6,470 nt of DNA from contig JACPFE010000290.1 in the NCBI GenBank assembly GCA_016183145.1, forward strand, positions 1 to 6,470. The letters are read 5' to 3'. Position 1 is the stretch's first letter, and the number at the start of each line of letters is the position of its first letter. The stretch comes from Deltaproteobacteria bacterium (lineage in GTDB: Bacteria; Desulfobacterota; Binatia; UBA9968). Shown in pieces: positions 6,177-6,470 of the stretch. Both the position numbers and the translations under genes were made by a program. Under the pieces are notes generated by a model, which saw nothing but the letters and a program-made list of their open reading frames with translations, searched no databases and had not been told where the DNA came from.

Positions 6177-6470
6177 TTAAATCGGCCAGCCATGCTGCGA
6201 CAGATCGATTGGATTGCCGTCGGGATCATGCACCCGGTATTCGGCCTCGCGGTTCGCCGGCCGCTTGTCGATGCCGGTGGCAGCGTTAAGCTCTTTGCAT
6301 ACACCGCGAAGCGCAGCGACATCTTCGACTTCGAAGCCGAAGTGGTACAGGCCGGGCTTCAAGTCCGGTCCATCGATCTTTCGCTCAGGACCGATCGGGA
6401 TGATGGCGAGGTTGATATGACCGTCGGAGAGATAAGTTGCGGTGCCGATGCCTTGAACGATCTTAAGTCC
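6177..6470 (-). CDS. VOC-superfamily (glyoxalase/dioxygenase-like) protein, 5' end outside the window
   Basis: The visible 97 residues are the C-terminal part of a VOC-fold protein, in frame from the window edge to the stop at 6177-6179. Family signs are YLSDGHINLAIIPIG (a beta strand plus turn), KPGLYHFGFEVEDV with the usual metal-ligand His, and EYRVHDPDGNPIDLSQHGW at the end. In the last motif the usual second-module glutamate of 'DPDGNxxEL' is Asp, a form also seen in family members ending in 'D(I/L)SxHGW'. The family includes lactoylglutathione lyases, extradiol dioxygenases and epimerases, and the substrate cannot be told from this half. The TTG at 6362 is an internal Leu codon, not the start. 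It is the first seen gene of the leftward cluster, 60 bp upstream of the SUMF1-domain gene. Confidence 0.85.
   Translation of the reverse strand, partial: GLKIVQGIGTATYLSDGHINLAIIPIGPERKIDGPDLKPGLYHFGFEVEDVAALRGVCKELNAATGIDKRPANREAEYRVHDPDGNPIDLSQHGWPI

Noticed and set aside
1..6470. CRISPR array, tRNA/rRNA, transposase or phage genes
   Set aside because: No regularly spaced repeats, cloverleaf or ribosomal RNA sequence, or mobile-element protein motifs were seen on either strand.

Overview
The window looks like a stretch of chromosome from a GC-rich, environmental, Gram-negative-type bacterium. The evidence is a Sec-type signal peptide on a periplasmic binding protein, a two-TM sensor, strong Shine-Dalgarno (SD) sequences and GTG/TTG starts. 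The gene mix (class III CoA-transferase, PhnD-type binding protein, compact alpha-glucan phosphorylase, VOC protein, SUMF1-domain protein) would suit an uncultured proteobacterium or a Binatota/Rokubacteria-like soil or groundwater lineage. That placement is inference, because no marker gene is present.

Layout from left to right. Bases 1-50 (minus) may be the first 16 codons of a gene running off the left edge. Bases 51-300 are leader DNA with two small hairpins and a REP-like repeat. Bases 301-1464 (plus) encode a CaiB/BaiF-family CoA-transferase with its catalytic Asp at residue 169. Convergent to it, 1515-2380 (minus) is a PhnD-like substrate-binding protein gene that is broken near 1650: the body and the C-terminus lie in different frames and part of the C-terminal lobe appears to be missing. 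Bases 2381-2750 are a divergent promoter region with two consensus -10 boxes on opposite strands inside an inverted repeat. Bases 2751-4445 (plus) encode an alpha-glucan (glycogen) phosphorylase. A block read leftwards fills the rest: a VOC-family protein (6177-6470, 5' end off the window), a small membrane-anchored protein with a condensed formylglycine-generating-enzyme (SUMF1) fold (5574-6116), a 358-bp gap, and a two-TM periplasmic sensor with no output domain (4562-5215).

Functionally the genes look like a patchwork, not one pathway: CoA-ester metabolism, glycogen breakdown to glucose-1-phosphate, a decayed transport or sensing component, and a small sensor/SUMF1/VOC cluster. I see no CRISPR array, RNA gene, insertion sequence or phage gene, and no clear evidence of a novel defence or biosynthetic system. 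The items most worth a second look are the broken binding-protein gene, the output-less sensor, the condensed Cys-rich SUMF1 protein and the symmetrical divergent promoter.
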